From assembly GCA_026003195.1 (NCBI GenBank), contig BPGU01000002.1:434001-498000 (forward strand): a stretch of DNA of 64,000 nucleotides, given 5' to 3'. This DNA is from Armatimonadota bacterium. Its GTDB lineage: Bacteria > Armatimonadota > HRBIN16. Below the pieces are notes generated by a model. It made no database searches and had not been told where the DNA came from. It was given only the letters and a program-made list of their open reading frames with translations. The translations under genes and the position numbers were made by a program. Positions 24,923-33,204 of this stretch are shown piece by piece (the stretch's first letter is position 1; each line of letters begins with the position of its first letter).

Positions 24923-27634
24923 ATGCCTGAGCGCGAGGACTCGAACCTTGTCCTGCAGCGGTTAGAACAACTGGAGCGTCGGATCGAAGAGCTGACGCAG
25001 CGAGTGGAGCGGGTAGAACAGCAGGCACGTCCCTCAGCACCTGCAGAGACAGCAGTCCCCACGCCTGCAGAACCATCCACTCCACGCGACGAGATCGCGG
25101 CGCAACCCGTTATTCCTCCGCCTCCGATGGTGCCGCCCCTTTCAGAGGAAGTTGTTTCTCGCATCACCCCTGAGCCTGCCGAAACGCCCCCTCCCTCCGA
25201 ACCTGTTCCTCCGGTGATCTCGTTGGCAACAGAAGCGGAGGCACCAGGACTCGGTGCCAGCTGGGAGCAGCTGGTGGGAGGGAAAGGCGCGCTCTGGATT
25301 GGCTCTATCGCCACCTTTTTCGCGCTCGCCTTTTTCCTCGCGTACACGTGGCAATTGCTGGGCGACGTGTTCAAGCTGGTTGTAGGGTTCACGGCGGGTG
25401 CCGCTTTGCTTGCGTTTGGCGAGCACTCGCGCAAGCGGGTAGAGCGATGGTTTAGCGAGGGCATCTCGGGTGCAGGGATTGCGGTGCTGTATCTCAGCAT
25501 CTGGGCAGGAGCACAACGCTATCACCTCTTCTCCTTCGAGGTCTCCTTCGCCCTGATGGCGGCAACCGTGTTTCTGGGGGTTTTACTTGCTCTGCGCTAC
25601 GATGCGATGAGCCTCAGTATACTCGCTACTATTGGCGGCTTCCTGACGCCGGTGCTACTCCGTTCGGAAGGCGGCACATCTACCACACCGTATCCGCTTC
25701 TCACCTACGTAACGGTTCTGAACGCGGGTATCCTTGCCGTGTCGCTCTACCGGCAGTGGCGTGCGCTGGTGTGGCTGAGCTTCTTTGCCACCATCCTGCT
25801 GGTGCTGGGCTGGGCAGAAGGTAGCTATCAGGAAAGTTTCCGCTGGGCGGTTTTCGCATACGTCACGCTGAACTTCCTGCTGTTTCTGGGATGCGCCTGC
25901 TTCCGCAGTCTGATACAGCGTGCCAGCACGCAGGCGGAGGAGCTGTTGCTGGTCTTTGCCGATACGGGCGTGTATACGCTGGCGGGTTACGCCCTGGTAG
26001 GCGAAGCGCTGGGGAGTTATCCATCCGCTTTCGCTCTGGTGCTGGCAGTGCTTTTCGGCGGGCTGAGCATGCTCGTCCACCAGAGGGCTCCTCAAAACCG
26101 CAGCCTGCGAGACAGCCTGGGAGGCATCGCGCTGTTCTTTCTCACCATTGCGGTACCGATGCAGCTGAAGCAGGACTGGCTGGTGGTGGGTTGGAGCGTG
26201 CAGGCGGCGGTGCTGGTGGCGTTGGGGCTGCGTTTGAACAGCCCGCTGCTGCATCGAGCGGGGCAAATCGTGTGGATGATGAGCCTTCTCGCTTTGGCGG
26301 CGGTCGTGCTGACTGTGGAAGCGCAAAGGCATCTGCTTTTCTTGAACGAGCGCGGTTTGCCCCTGTTGACGGCGGTCGCGGCGACCACTTGGATGGCGGT
26401 GGAGAGTCGGCGAGCGCAAGCGATAAGAGACGAGCTCGCGCCATGGTACAGTGCACTGGCTGTGCTGGGTGGAGCGTGGTTGCTGGCGCAGGAGACCTCC
26501 TTCGCGGTGGAGTGGCGATCCTCTCGGCTCGGGCAAGCGTGGCAGGCGGTGGCGATGTATGCAATAGCCATTGTCTGGGCGGTATATTCCCCGCTCTTGC
26601 ACTGGCTGGGCACAAAGGTGAGCGACCTGTGGGTGCGCTTCGGTGCGCTCCTCGTAGCGACGCTGGCAGCGGTACTGCCGGTATGGGCGATGGCTTCTGC
26701 GCCTGTGGACACGTGGACTCCTTTCTGGAATATCCGCTGGTTCTCTACCTTGCTGGTGAGCGTCCTGCTGGCAGTTCTGGCATGGATGGTAGCACGCGAA
26801 CAGCAGCGTGCCACCCCGGAGGAGGCACAAGCGTTCGGCTACCTTGCGGTGCTGGTCAGCATCCTGTTGTGGATAGGGCTTTCCGCAGAAGTGTATCTGG
26901 GCTTCCGAGCGTGGCGGATGTCCATAGACCCGCAGCTGTGGGCGGTCGCGGCGTGGTTTGCGCTCGTGGCTCTGTGGAGCGTGCTGGGTGCTCTGTTCGT
27001 CGCGCTGGGCGTCACATGGAATCTGTTCGGAATGCGTTTGCTGGGTTATGTGGCGGGTGGTGCAGCGGTAGTGGTGTTGCTGATGTACTCGCTGTTCACC
27101 CTGCCCGGTTCAGCAACATCCGTTGCATGGGTTCCCATATTGAATCTGCGTGCGCTGGCATTTATCGTAAGCACGCTTTCAGCGGTGTGGATAGCGGTGC
27201 TTCTCAGCCGACATTCATCGCAGAGTACCTCGTCGGAGGTATCGCTCACAGGAGGCATCGTCGCGCTGGCGGTGGTGGTATTGCTATGGGGAATCACTCA
27301 GGAGACCTATGAGGCGTTCTACTACTGGCATGTTACAGGCGCGCTGCAGGGCAACTGGCAGCGTGTGGCGCAGATGGCGATTTCGCTGGTGTGGACGCTG
27401 TTCGGGGCGGTGATGCTGATCGTGGGGATTGTGCGTTCTCTGCAACCGGTGCGGCTCGCTGCGTTAGGGTTGCTGGGCTTTACCGCGCTGAAGGTGTTCC
27501 TGTATGACCTGAGCTTTCTGGATACGCCGATGCGCATTCTGTCGTTTGGAGGTCTCGGGCTCACACTGATAGCCATCTCGTGGCTGTATAGCCGATACGG
27601 AATCGGCAGAACAGGTAGCCTGCGGCATACCTGA
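24923..27634 (+). CDS. DUF2339 family multi-pass membrane protein
   Basis: 903 residues from ATG at 24923, preceded by CAGGGGG; a GTG nine codons earlier is possible. Residues ~6-42 are a coiled coil (VLQRLEQLERRIEELTQRVERVEQQ), then a Pro-rich linker, then WEQLVGGKGALWIGSIATFFALAFFLAYT, the DUF2339 signature. About 25 membrane helices follow to the C-terminus, ending near GLTLIAISWLYSRYG. The function of the family is unknown; a role in cell-envelope transport or assembly is sometimes suggested by its size. An imperfect GC hairpin (AGG-GGG/CCC-CCT) follows the stop near 27650-27672. Confidence 0.88.
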   Translation: MPEREDSNLVLQRLEQLERRIEELTQRVERVEQQARPSAPAETAVPTPAEPSTPRDEIAAQPVIPPPPMVPPLSEEVVSRITPEPAETPPPSEPVPPVISLATEAEAPGLGASWEQLVGGKGALWIGSIATFFALAFFLAYTWQLLGDVFKLVVGFTAGAALLAFGEHSRKRVERWFSEGISGAGIAVLYLSIWAGAQRYHLFSFEVSFALMAATVFLGVLLALRYDAMSLSILATIGGFLTPVLLRSEGGTSTTPYPLLTYVTVLNAGILAVSLYRQWRALVWLSFFATILLVLGWAEGSYQESFRWAVFAYVTLNFLLFLGCACFRSLIQRASTQAEELLLVFADTGVYTLAGYALVGEALGSYPSAFALVLAVLFGGLSMLVHQRAPQNRSLRDSLGGIALFFLTIAVPMQLKQDWLVVGWSVQAAVLVALGLRLNSPLLHRAGQIVWMMSLLALAAVVLTVEAQRHLLFLNERGLPLLTAVAATTWMAVESRRAQAIRDELAPWYSALAVLGGAWLLAQETSFAVEWRSSRLGQAWQAVAMYAIAIVWAVYSPLLHWLGTKVSDLWVRFGALLVATLAAVLPVWAMASAPVDTWTPFWNIRWFSTLLVSVLLAVLAWMVAREQQRATPEEAQAFGYLAVLVSILLWIGLSAEVYLGFRAWRMSIDPQLWAVAAWFALVALWSVLGALFVALGVTWNLFGMRLLGYVAGGAAVVVLLMYSLFTLPGSATSVAWVPILNLRALAFIVSTLSAVWIAVLLSRHSSQSTSSEVSLTGGIVALAVVVLLWGITQETYEAFYYWHVTGALQGNWQRVAQMAISLVWTLFGAVMLIVGIVRSLQPVRLAALGLLGFTALKVFLYDLSFLDTPMRILSFGGLGLTLIAISWLYSRYGIGRTGSLRHT

Positions 27635-27720
27635 GCGGTTATGGTTCTCAAAGGCGGGGAAAGCCCTCCTGTTTCGCTCCTCTACGCTACTTTCTGACCT
27701 CCATTTGTGACCAGTCTATT

Positions 27721-27965
27721 AGTCTGTCAAGCATCCATCTTGCCAAAAGTCTTTTCTCGCACACCCCAAGTGCCCTTGCGAGTGGCGAAGCCATCTCCTG
27801 CGCCAGACCAACCTCACCCCCGTCCCCCTCTCCTATGAGGAGAGGGGCAATCGTAGTTCCCCCTTCCCTCGCAGGGAAGGGGGTCAGGGGGTAGGTTCGG
27901 ATACCAACGGCTCGGCGGGAGCCTGCCCTCCACATGGGATAGCCAGTGATGACGCTTGACAGACT
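27721..27965. repeat. TGTCAAGC inverted-repeat element, long copy (MITE-like)
   Basis: Twelve-base perfect terminal inverted repeats, AGTCTGTCAAGC (27721-27732) and GCTTGACAGACT (27954-27965), enclose 245 bp. Inside are two perfect hairpins, CCCCTCTCCT/AGGAGAGGGG (27825-27847) and CCCCCTTCCCT/AGGGAAGGGGG (27859-27883), and one copy of the GC-rich GGCTCGGCGGGAGCC repeat. The right end aligns with 14660-14712. No transposase frame exists inside. The 345-bp gap 27635-27979 holds little else. Confidence 0.7.
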
Positions 27966-27979
27966 CATAGCACATCCCG

Positions 27980-29359
27980 CTACGCGCATCGGAAAGCGTA
28001 CAGGTCAGCATCGCGCAACAGGAAGCGCAGGCGCACCGACTTACCACGCAGAGCGCGGATGTCTGCATTCTTCCACCGTACATCCGCCTCTACTTCATCA
28101 CCGTACCTCTCCACACAGTCGGCGGCGGTGAAACCCTTGATGGGGTTGCCCTGCGGGTCTGTCACCTCCACCTGCACACTGCCGACCGCAGAGGTGGAGT
28201 AGTTGATTTGTAACCTCTCGCCTTGCAGCGTCAGGGGTTTCGTCAACACCTCGCCCCCTGCGTGCGGAGCGTTTACCGATACAAAGCCGTCCAGCCTCAG
28301 GGTAAACCGCCGCACGCGAGCAGTCTGGTTGGGCAGATAGTAGCCCTCCACCGAGTAGAACGAAATCTCATCGGGGCAGCCGGGCAATGCAGAGCGCGTC
28401 ACCAGTAGCCCCCAGGCGGGCATATTGTTGCGGTTCACCCATCGCTCACGCTGCGGACCGGGACGCTGGAAAGCCTCCAGCCACCGCTTGAAATGCAAAC
28501 CGTCCCGACTGGCAATCAGCACGTTGTCGGACACGGCGGGATACGGGTCTTCAGGCACTTTGGCGCGGTCTGGCACGAGGCGCATCGGAAAGCCCAGCAA
28601 GAGGCGAGGATTACGAAAATAGGGGCGGATGGCGTTGGTGTACAGGTGCTCACGCGGTGCATCACCCCAGTCCAGTAGACGAGGCTTGCTCCAGTGCACG
28701 AAGTCGGAGGACTCGCTGACCAAAATGTCGCGGTATCCCTCGTGCCAGATACGAAAGTAGGCGAGATATCTCTGACCGACAGTGTCCCAGAAAGCGGTGT
28801 TCAGCGAGTCAAAATGCCCCTCCGTGATGACAGGTTCCTCTTGTAAACGCTTCCAGCGGACGCCGTCCGCCGATACCAGCGCTCCCAGCGCGCCCCATTC
28901 GTTGCCTGGCACGTCCACGCTTGCCAGCGCTTTGTAGCGGCGGGTGCGCGGCACATTGGGTTTCTGGTCTATCAAGGGAGCGAAGTTATGGCTCTCTCTA
29001 CCTATCCAGATGATGTTATTGCGCCTGGAGCCGTTAAACTCGTAGAGCCCCAGGTCAGGACGTTCCCAGTGAATGCCATCTCTGCTCTCGGCGACACAGG
29101 TGACCTGCGGATGGGTTTCCTTTTTGGTCTTCGCGTCGTAGTCCGAACCGCGATAGTACATCCTGAAGGTGTTGCCATCTTGCAATACGCTGAAGTAACC
29201 GCTGGTGTTGCCCTCCCAGGGGCGGTCGCACTCCAGCACCACCTCCTGTGGCACCGGATGATGCAGTTGCAGGCGCGCCTCCCCCCGCAGACTTTCTACC
29301 ACTGCACCATCCACGAACAGTTCCCAGTATGAGTCTACCGCCCAGGTGTCCTTGCGCAT
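27980..29359 (-). CDS. Five-bladed beta-propeller glycoside hydrolase-like protein (GH43/GH32-like)
   Basis: 459 residues, apparently cytoplasmic or non-classically exported (no signal peptide). SYWELFVDGAVVESL opens the protein; FSVLQDGNTFRMYYRGSDYD, VAESRDGIHWERP, VSADGVRWKRL, SESSDFVHWSKP and ASRDGLHFKRW are the successive propeller blades with the S/D-G-x-x-W pattern. The C-terminal ~110 residues form a beta sandwich. Arabinanase/sucrase-like propellers share this layout, but a catalytic triad was not assigned. It follows the sialidase-like gene by 12 bp in the same operon. Confidence 0.7.
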   Translation of the reverse strand: MRKDTWAVDSYWELFVDGAVVESLRGEARLQLHHPVPQEVVLECDRPWEGNTSGYFSVLQDGNTFRMYYRGSDYDAKTKKETHPQVTCVAESRDGIHWERPDLGLYEFNGSRRNNIIWIGRESHNFAPLIDQKPNVPRTRRYKALASVDVPGNEWGALGALVSADGVRWKRLQEEPVITEGHFDSLNTAFWDTVGQRYLAYFRIWHEGYRDILVSESSDFVHWSKPRLLDWGDAPREHLYTNAIRPYFRNPRLLLGFPMRLVPDRAKVPEDPYPAVSDNVLIASRDGLHFKRWLEAFQRPGPQRERWVNRNNMPAWGLLVTRSALPGCPDEISFYSVEGYYLPNQTARVRRFTLRLDGFVSVNAPHAGGEVLTKPLTLQGERLQINYSTSAVGSVQVEVTDPQGNPIKGFTAADCVERYGDEVEADVRWKNADIRALRGKSVRLRFLLRDADLYAFRCA

Positions 29360-29371
29360 CGCTCTTGCCTC

Positions 29372-30352
29372 CTACCACCTGAGCTTCTCTATGCCGTCCT
29401 TGCACAAGCGGAAACGCAAGGCGCGTACGGCGCTGCCTTCACCTTCCTCGTAGTATATCGCCAGCACCGAACCGTCTTTCAACTCCACCGTCGCGGGGTA
29501 TGCACCGATCACTTCATCCAGCACGTAAGGTCCCTGCCAGCTTTTGCCGTCATCGCGACTGACGTGCAGAGCGGTATTCGGCAGGCGGTGGGTGAGCAGG
29601 ATTTCGCCTGTGCTCAGACGTGTGAGGTGTGGCGCATGTCCGGGGAAACCGATGTCCTGTGGAGGCGTCCATGTTCTTCCCTCGTCTTTGCTGAGGCAGA
29701 AGTGCATGTTCACCTTGTCGCTGCGCAGGACTGCCATCAACGAACCGTCCCTCAAGCGGATGATGTCGGTCTCCGAACCGTCGGGCAGGGCGGGAAAATC
29801 TGCGCTCAGCGGGACAGGTTTGCTCCAGCGCAGGCAGTCGCTGGAAGCAGTGACGGCGGCAAAATAGCGTTCTCCACCCTCCGTGTAAACACCCAGCAGG
29901 TAGCTGCCCGGTGAGATTTCGCGCACGGGGGCGGAAACCGCGTAGCCTTTGGCTACGGTGAGGGGACGTTTGCTCCACGTGTGACCGCCGTCGTGAGAAA
30001 ACACTAACTGGGTATCATACTCCACGCCGCCAGCGGTTGGACGGTAGGTAAAGAAGGAACACACCAGTCTACCATCGCGTAGCTGGGCAATGTGCGGGTC
30101 GCGGTCGTCATGGGGTCCGTCGTAGAGCACCTCAGGCTGGCTCCAGGTACGCCCTTCATCGCGCGAACGCACCATGCAGATTCTTCCCCCGCGAGGGTAA
30201 TCCTTATTGGGTGTGGAAACGTGAGCGTATCCTGCGTAGAGGACACAGAGGATGTCGCCATTCTGCAAACGGCAGGCGTCGGGGAATGCCTGATAGGAAC
30301 CTGCTGCTCCCCCACGGGAGATACGCTGATAGTTCGGGCTATCGGTACACAT
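29372..30352 (-). CDS. Sialidase-like (BNR repeat) exo-glycosidase
   Basis: 326 residues from ATG at 30352, with CAGGAGGCGCAAC before it. Asp-box/BNR motifs are visible as SRDEGRTWSQP, SHDGGHTWSKR, SKDEGRTWTPP and SRDDGKSWQGP; these mark a six-bladed propeller. An N-terminal arginine-rich region (PRGGRICMVRSRDE) may hold part of the Arg triad. Family members cleave sialic acid or act on other sugars; no sialic-acid catabolic genes are nearby, so a plant-glycan target is more likely here. It is divergent from the VOC gene and upstream of the GH43-like gene. Confidence 0.8.
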   Translation of the reverse strand: MCTDSPNYQRISRGGAAGSYQAFPDACRLQNGDILCVLYAGYAHVSTPNKDYPRGGRICMVRSRDEGRTWSQPEVLYDGPHDDRDPHIAQLRDGRLVCSFFTYRPTAGGVEYDTQLVFSHDGGHTWSKRPLTVAKGYAVSAPVREISPGSYLLGVYTEGGERYFAAVTASSDCLRWSKPVPLSADFPALPDGSETDIIRLRDGSLMAVLRSDKVNMHFCLSKDEGRTWTPPQDIGFPGHAPHLTRLSTGEILLTHRLPNTALHVSRDDGKSWQGPYVLDEVIGAYPATVELKDGSVLAIYYEEGEGSAVRALRFRLCKDGIEKLRW

Positions 30353-30472
30353 GTTGCGCCTCCTGTGGCAAAGGTCATCACATGGTTCTTCTACCCGCAA
30401 GAAAGTCCTGCTGGCAGGTTTCAGCGGAGTCCCTTCCGAATCGATAACTAAAACGAACCGAAGGAGAGGTTT

Positions 30473-30943
30473 ATGTCGGCAAAAGGTCTGGGAAACACCA
30501 CCGTCGCGCAGATTGCCATCGTGGTGCGCGACATTGAGGAAGCCTGCAAGCGGTGGTCGCAGATTCTCGGGCAACCGATACCGAACGTCATCATCACCGA
30601 GCCGGGCAACGAGGTGCACATGACCTACCGGGGTCAACCCAGCAACGCGCAAGCGAAACTGGCGTTTTTCAACCTCGGACAGGTACAGCTGGAGCTGATA
30701 GAACCCATCGGTGAGCCCAGCACGTGGAAGGAAGCACTGGACAAGAACGGCGAGTCGGTGCACCACATCGCCTTCTGGACAGAGGACATGCAAGCTAGCG
30801 CGGATTTTCTCCGACAGCACGGTATCTCGCTGATTCAGCGCGGCGATATGGGGGAAGGACAGTATGCTTACTTTGATGCTCAACAGCAGCTGGGCGTGCA
30901 GATAGAGCTGCTGGAGCGGGTGCGCAAAGCGCGGGTGGAATAA
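30473..30943 (+). CDS. VOC superfamily protein (methylmalonyl-CoA epimerase-like)
   Basis: 156 residues with two beta-alpha-beta-beta-beta modules: AQIAIVVRDIEEACKRWSQILG (~12-33) and VHHIAFWTEDMQASADFLRQHG (~96-117). The metal-binding His in SVHHIAF and glutamates in LELIEP and VQIELLE are in place. Length and spacing resemble methylmalonyl-CoA epimerase, but the genomic context is carbohydrate degradation, so a dioxygenase- or isomerase-like role on a sugar product is equally possible. AGGAGAGG precedes ATG. Its stop overlaps the next start (TAATG). Confidence 0.85.
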   Translation: MSAKGLGNTTVAQIAIVVRDIEEACKRWSQILGQPIPNVIITEPGNEVHMTYRGQPSNAQAKLAFFNLGQVQLELIEPIGEPSTWKEALDKNGESVHHIAFWTEDMQASADFLRQHGISLIQRGDMGEGQYAYFDAQQQLGVQIELLERVRKARVE

Positions 30944-33204
30944 TGCAACGCAGGCAAACGCTTCTCCGGGTAGAGCCCTTCCCCCTGTCGCTGGTACGCC
31001 TTCTGGACAGCCCCTTCAAGCAGGCGATGGAGCGCAACGCCCGATACCTGCTTTCTCTGGAGCCCGACCGCCTGCTGCACCGCTTTCGCCTGTACGCCGG
31101 ACTGCAACCGAAAGCCCCTCTCTATGGCGGTTGGGAAACGATGGGTGTTTCGGGGCACTCGTTAGGACATTACCTCTCGGCGTGCTCCCTGCAATATGCC
31201 GCATCGGGCGAGGACGAGTTTCGCAAGCGTGTGAACTACATTGTGAGCGAACTGGCGGAATGTCAGGCGAAGCACGGCAACGGCTACGTGAGCGCGATTC
31301 CCGAGGGCGAGCGAGTCTTCCGTGAAATCTCCGAAGGTAACATCCGCGCACAGCCTTTTGACCTCAACGGAGTGTGGGTACCGTGGTACACCATGCACAA
31401 GCTGTTTGCCGGTCTGCTCGATGCGCATACCTTTTGCGGTAGCGAGCAGGCTCTGGAGGTCGCACGAAAGCTGGGCGACTGGGCGTACCGCACCACGGAG
31501 CGGCTGAACGAAGAGCAATGGCAGAGAATGCTCGCCTGTGAGCATGGCGGGATGAACGAGGCAATGGCGAATCTGCATGCTCTTACCGGCAATGAGAAAT
31601 ATCTGGAACTTGCCCGCAAGTTCTACCACCGCGCAGTGTTAGACCGCCTGGCGAACGGCGAGGACTGCTTGCCCGGTTTGCATGCCAACACGCAGATTCC
31701 TAAAGTCATCGGCGTGGCGAGGCTGTACGAAACCACCGGCGAGAAACGCTATCGCCGAATCGCCGAGTTCTTCTGGGACAGGGTGGTCCACCACCATTCC
31801 TACGTCATCGGCGGACACAGCGACTACGAGCACTTCGGTCCGCCCGACAGACTATCCGACCGCCTTTCTACGAATACCTGCGAGACTTGCAACACTTACA
31901 ACATGCTCAAGCTCACCCGCCACCTGTTCTCGTGGGAGCCGAAGAGGGAGTATGCCGATTTCTACGAGCGCGCGCTCTACAACCATATCCTTGCTTCACA
32001 GCACCCCGAAACGGGCATGGTGTGCTATTACGTCTCGCTCAAACCGGGACACTTCAAAAGCTACTCCACGCCCTTCGACTCCTTCTGGTGCTGCGTGGGC
32101 ACAGGCATGGAGAACCACACCAAATACGGAGACACCATTTACTTCCGCAGTCATGACGGCTTGTGGGTGAATCTGTTTATTCCCTCCGAGTTGCGCTGGC
32201 AGGAGAAGGGACTCACTGTGCGCATGGAGACCCGCTTCCCGGAGGAGGACAGGGTACGCCTGCAATTCTCCTGCCGGGAGCCGGTGGAGATAACGCTATC
32301 TCTGCGTGAGCCACACTGGAAATCAGGGGCGATAGCCGCCCGACTGAACGGGCGAAGCGTGCGTCTCTCCCCTGCCTCGCAGGGCTATCTGTCCCTTTCT
32401 CGCTGCTGGCAGGATGGGGACAGGCTGGAGGTCACGCTTCCGCAACGCCTGCACACCCAATCCATGCCGGACGACCCGAACCTGCTTGCCGTGCTGCACG
32501 GACCGGTGGTGCTGGCAGGCGTGCTGGGCAAGCCCGAAGAGCCGGAACCGCGAGTACCTGTGCTGGTGACAGGCGGCAAGCCACCTGAAGCCTGGCTGAA
32601 ACCCGTGCGCGGACAGCCGCTCGCCTGGCAGACACGAGGCGTCGGAAGACCCAACGACGTGCGTCTCATCCCCTTCTATCGCACCCACGACCAGCGCTAC
32701 ACCGTCTACTGGCGCGTGGTGAGCGAGGTGCAATGGCGACAACTGGATGCCGAATATCGCGCCGAACAGGAAAGGCAGAAGGAGCTGGAAGTCCGCACGG
32801 TGGACGTGGTGCAGATAGGTGACGAAGCCTCCGAACGTGCGCACAACCTGCAGGGCGAGAAGACGAGCGCAGGCGATTTCTCTGGAAGACGCTGGCGGCA
32901 CGCCTGGGACGGTGGATGGTTCTCCTACGAGATGAAAGTGCTTCCCGACGAGCCGGTGGAACTGCTCTGTACCTACTGGGGCAGCGATACGGGCAACCGT
33001 GCGTTCGATATTCTGGTGGACGACGTGAAGATAACTACGCAAACCCTGAACAACAACGCACCCGGCAAGTTCTTCGACGTGGTGTATCCCCTGCCTGTCG
33101 ACCTCACCAGAGGCAAAGGCACAGTCACGGTGCGCTGGCAGGCGCATCCGGGCGCGATGGCGGGAGGATTGTTTGGCTGTCGCATTCTCAGGAGGAAACC
33201 ATGA
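30943..33204 (+). CDS. GH127 beta-L-arabinofuranosidase (DUF1680)
   Basis: 753 residues, no signal peptide. The alpha/alpha barrel opens FRLYAGLQPKAPLYGGWETMGVSGHSLGHYLSA. The zinc and catalytic-cysteine region is clear: TCETCNTYNMLKLTRHLFSW (~312-331) and SFWCCVGTGMENHTKYGDTIYF (~380-401); the vicinal cysteine acts as nucleophile in characterised GH127. The C-terminal ~200 residues are beta-rich and include the family-typical DVVQIGDEASERAHNLQG tail. It releases L-arabinofuranose from beta-linked arabino-oligosaccharides. It is translationally coupled to the VOC gene (TAATG) and overlaps the next gene by 4 bp (ATGA). Confidence 0.92.
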   Translation: MQRRQTLLRVEPFPLSLVRLLDSPFKQAMERNARYLLSLEPDRLLHRFRLYAGLQPKAPLYGGWETMGVSGHSLGHYLSACSLQYAASGEDEFRKRVNYIVSELAECQAKHGNGYVSAIPEGERVFREISEGNIRAQPFDLNGVWVPWYTMHKLFAGLLDAHTFCGSEQALEVARKLGDWAYRTTERLNEEQWQRMLACEHGGMNEAMANLHALTGNEKYLELARKFYHRAVLDRLANGEDCLPGLHANTQIPKVIGVARLYETTGEKRYRRIAEFFWDRVVHHHSYVIGGHSDYEHFGPPDRLSDRLSTNTCETCNTYNMLKLTRHLFSWEPKREYADFYERALYNHILASQHPETGMVCYYVSLKPGHFKSYSTPFDSFWCCVGTGMENHTKYGDTIYFRSHDGLWVNLFIPSELRWQEKGLTVRMETRFPEEDRVRLQFSCREPVEITLSLREPHWKSGAIAARLNGRSVRLSPASQGYLSLSRCWQDGDRLEVTLPQRLHTQSMPDDPNLLAVLHGPVVLAGVLGKPEEPEPRVPVLVTGGKPPEAWLKPVRGQPLAWQTRGVGRPNDVRLIPFYRTHDQRYTVYWRVVSEVQWRQLDAEYRAEQERQKELEVRTVDVVQIGDEASERAHNLQGEKTSAGDFSGRRWRHAWDGGWFSYEMKVLPDEPVELLCTYWGSDTGNRAFDILVDDVKITTQTLNNNAPGKFFDVVYPLPVDLTRGKGTVTVRWQAHPGAMAGGLFGCRILRRKP

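Noticed and set aside
27825-27883. Possible CRISPR repeats
   Set aside because: Two different hairpins only, with no repeated spacer-repeat periodicity.
33201-33203. Longer GH116 start at 32916
   Set aside because: Upstream residues are the GH127 coding region read in another frame; CAGGAGG places the start at 33201.
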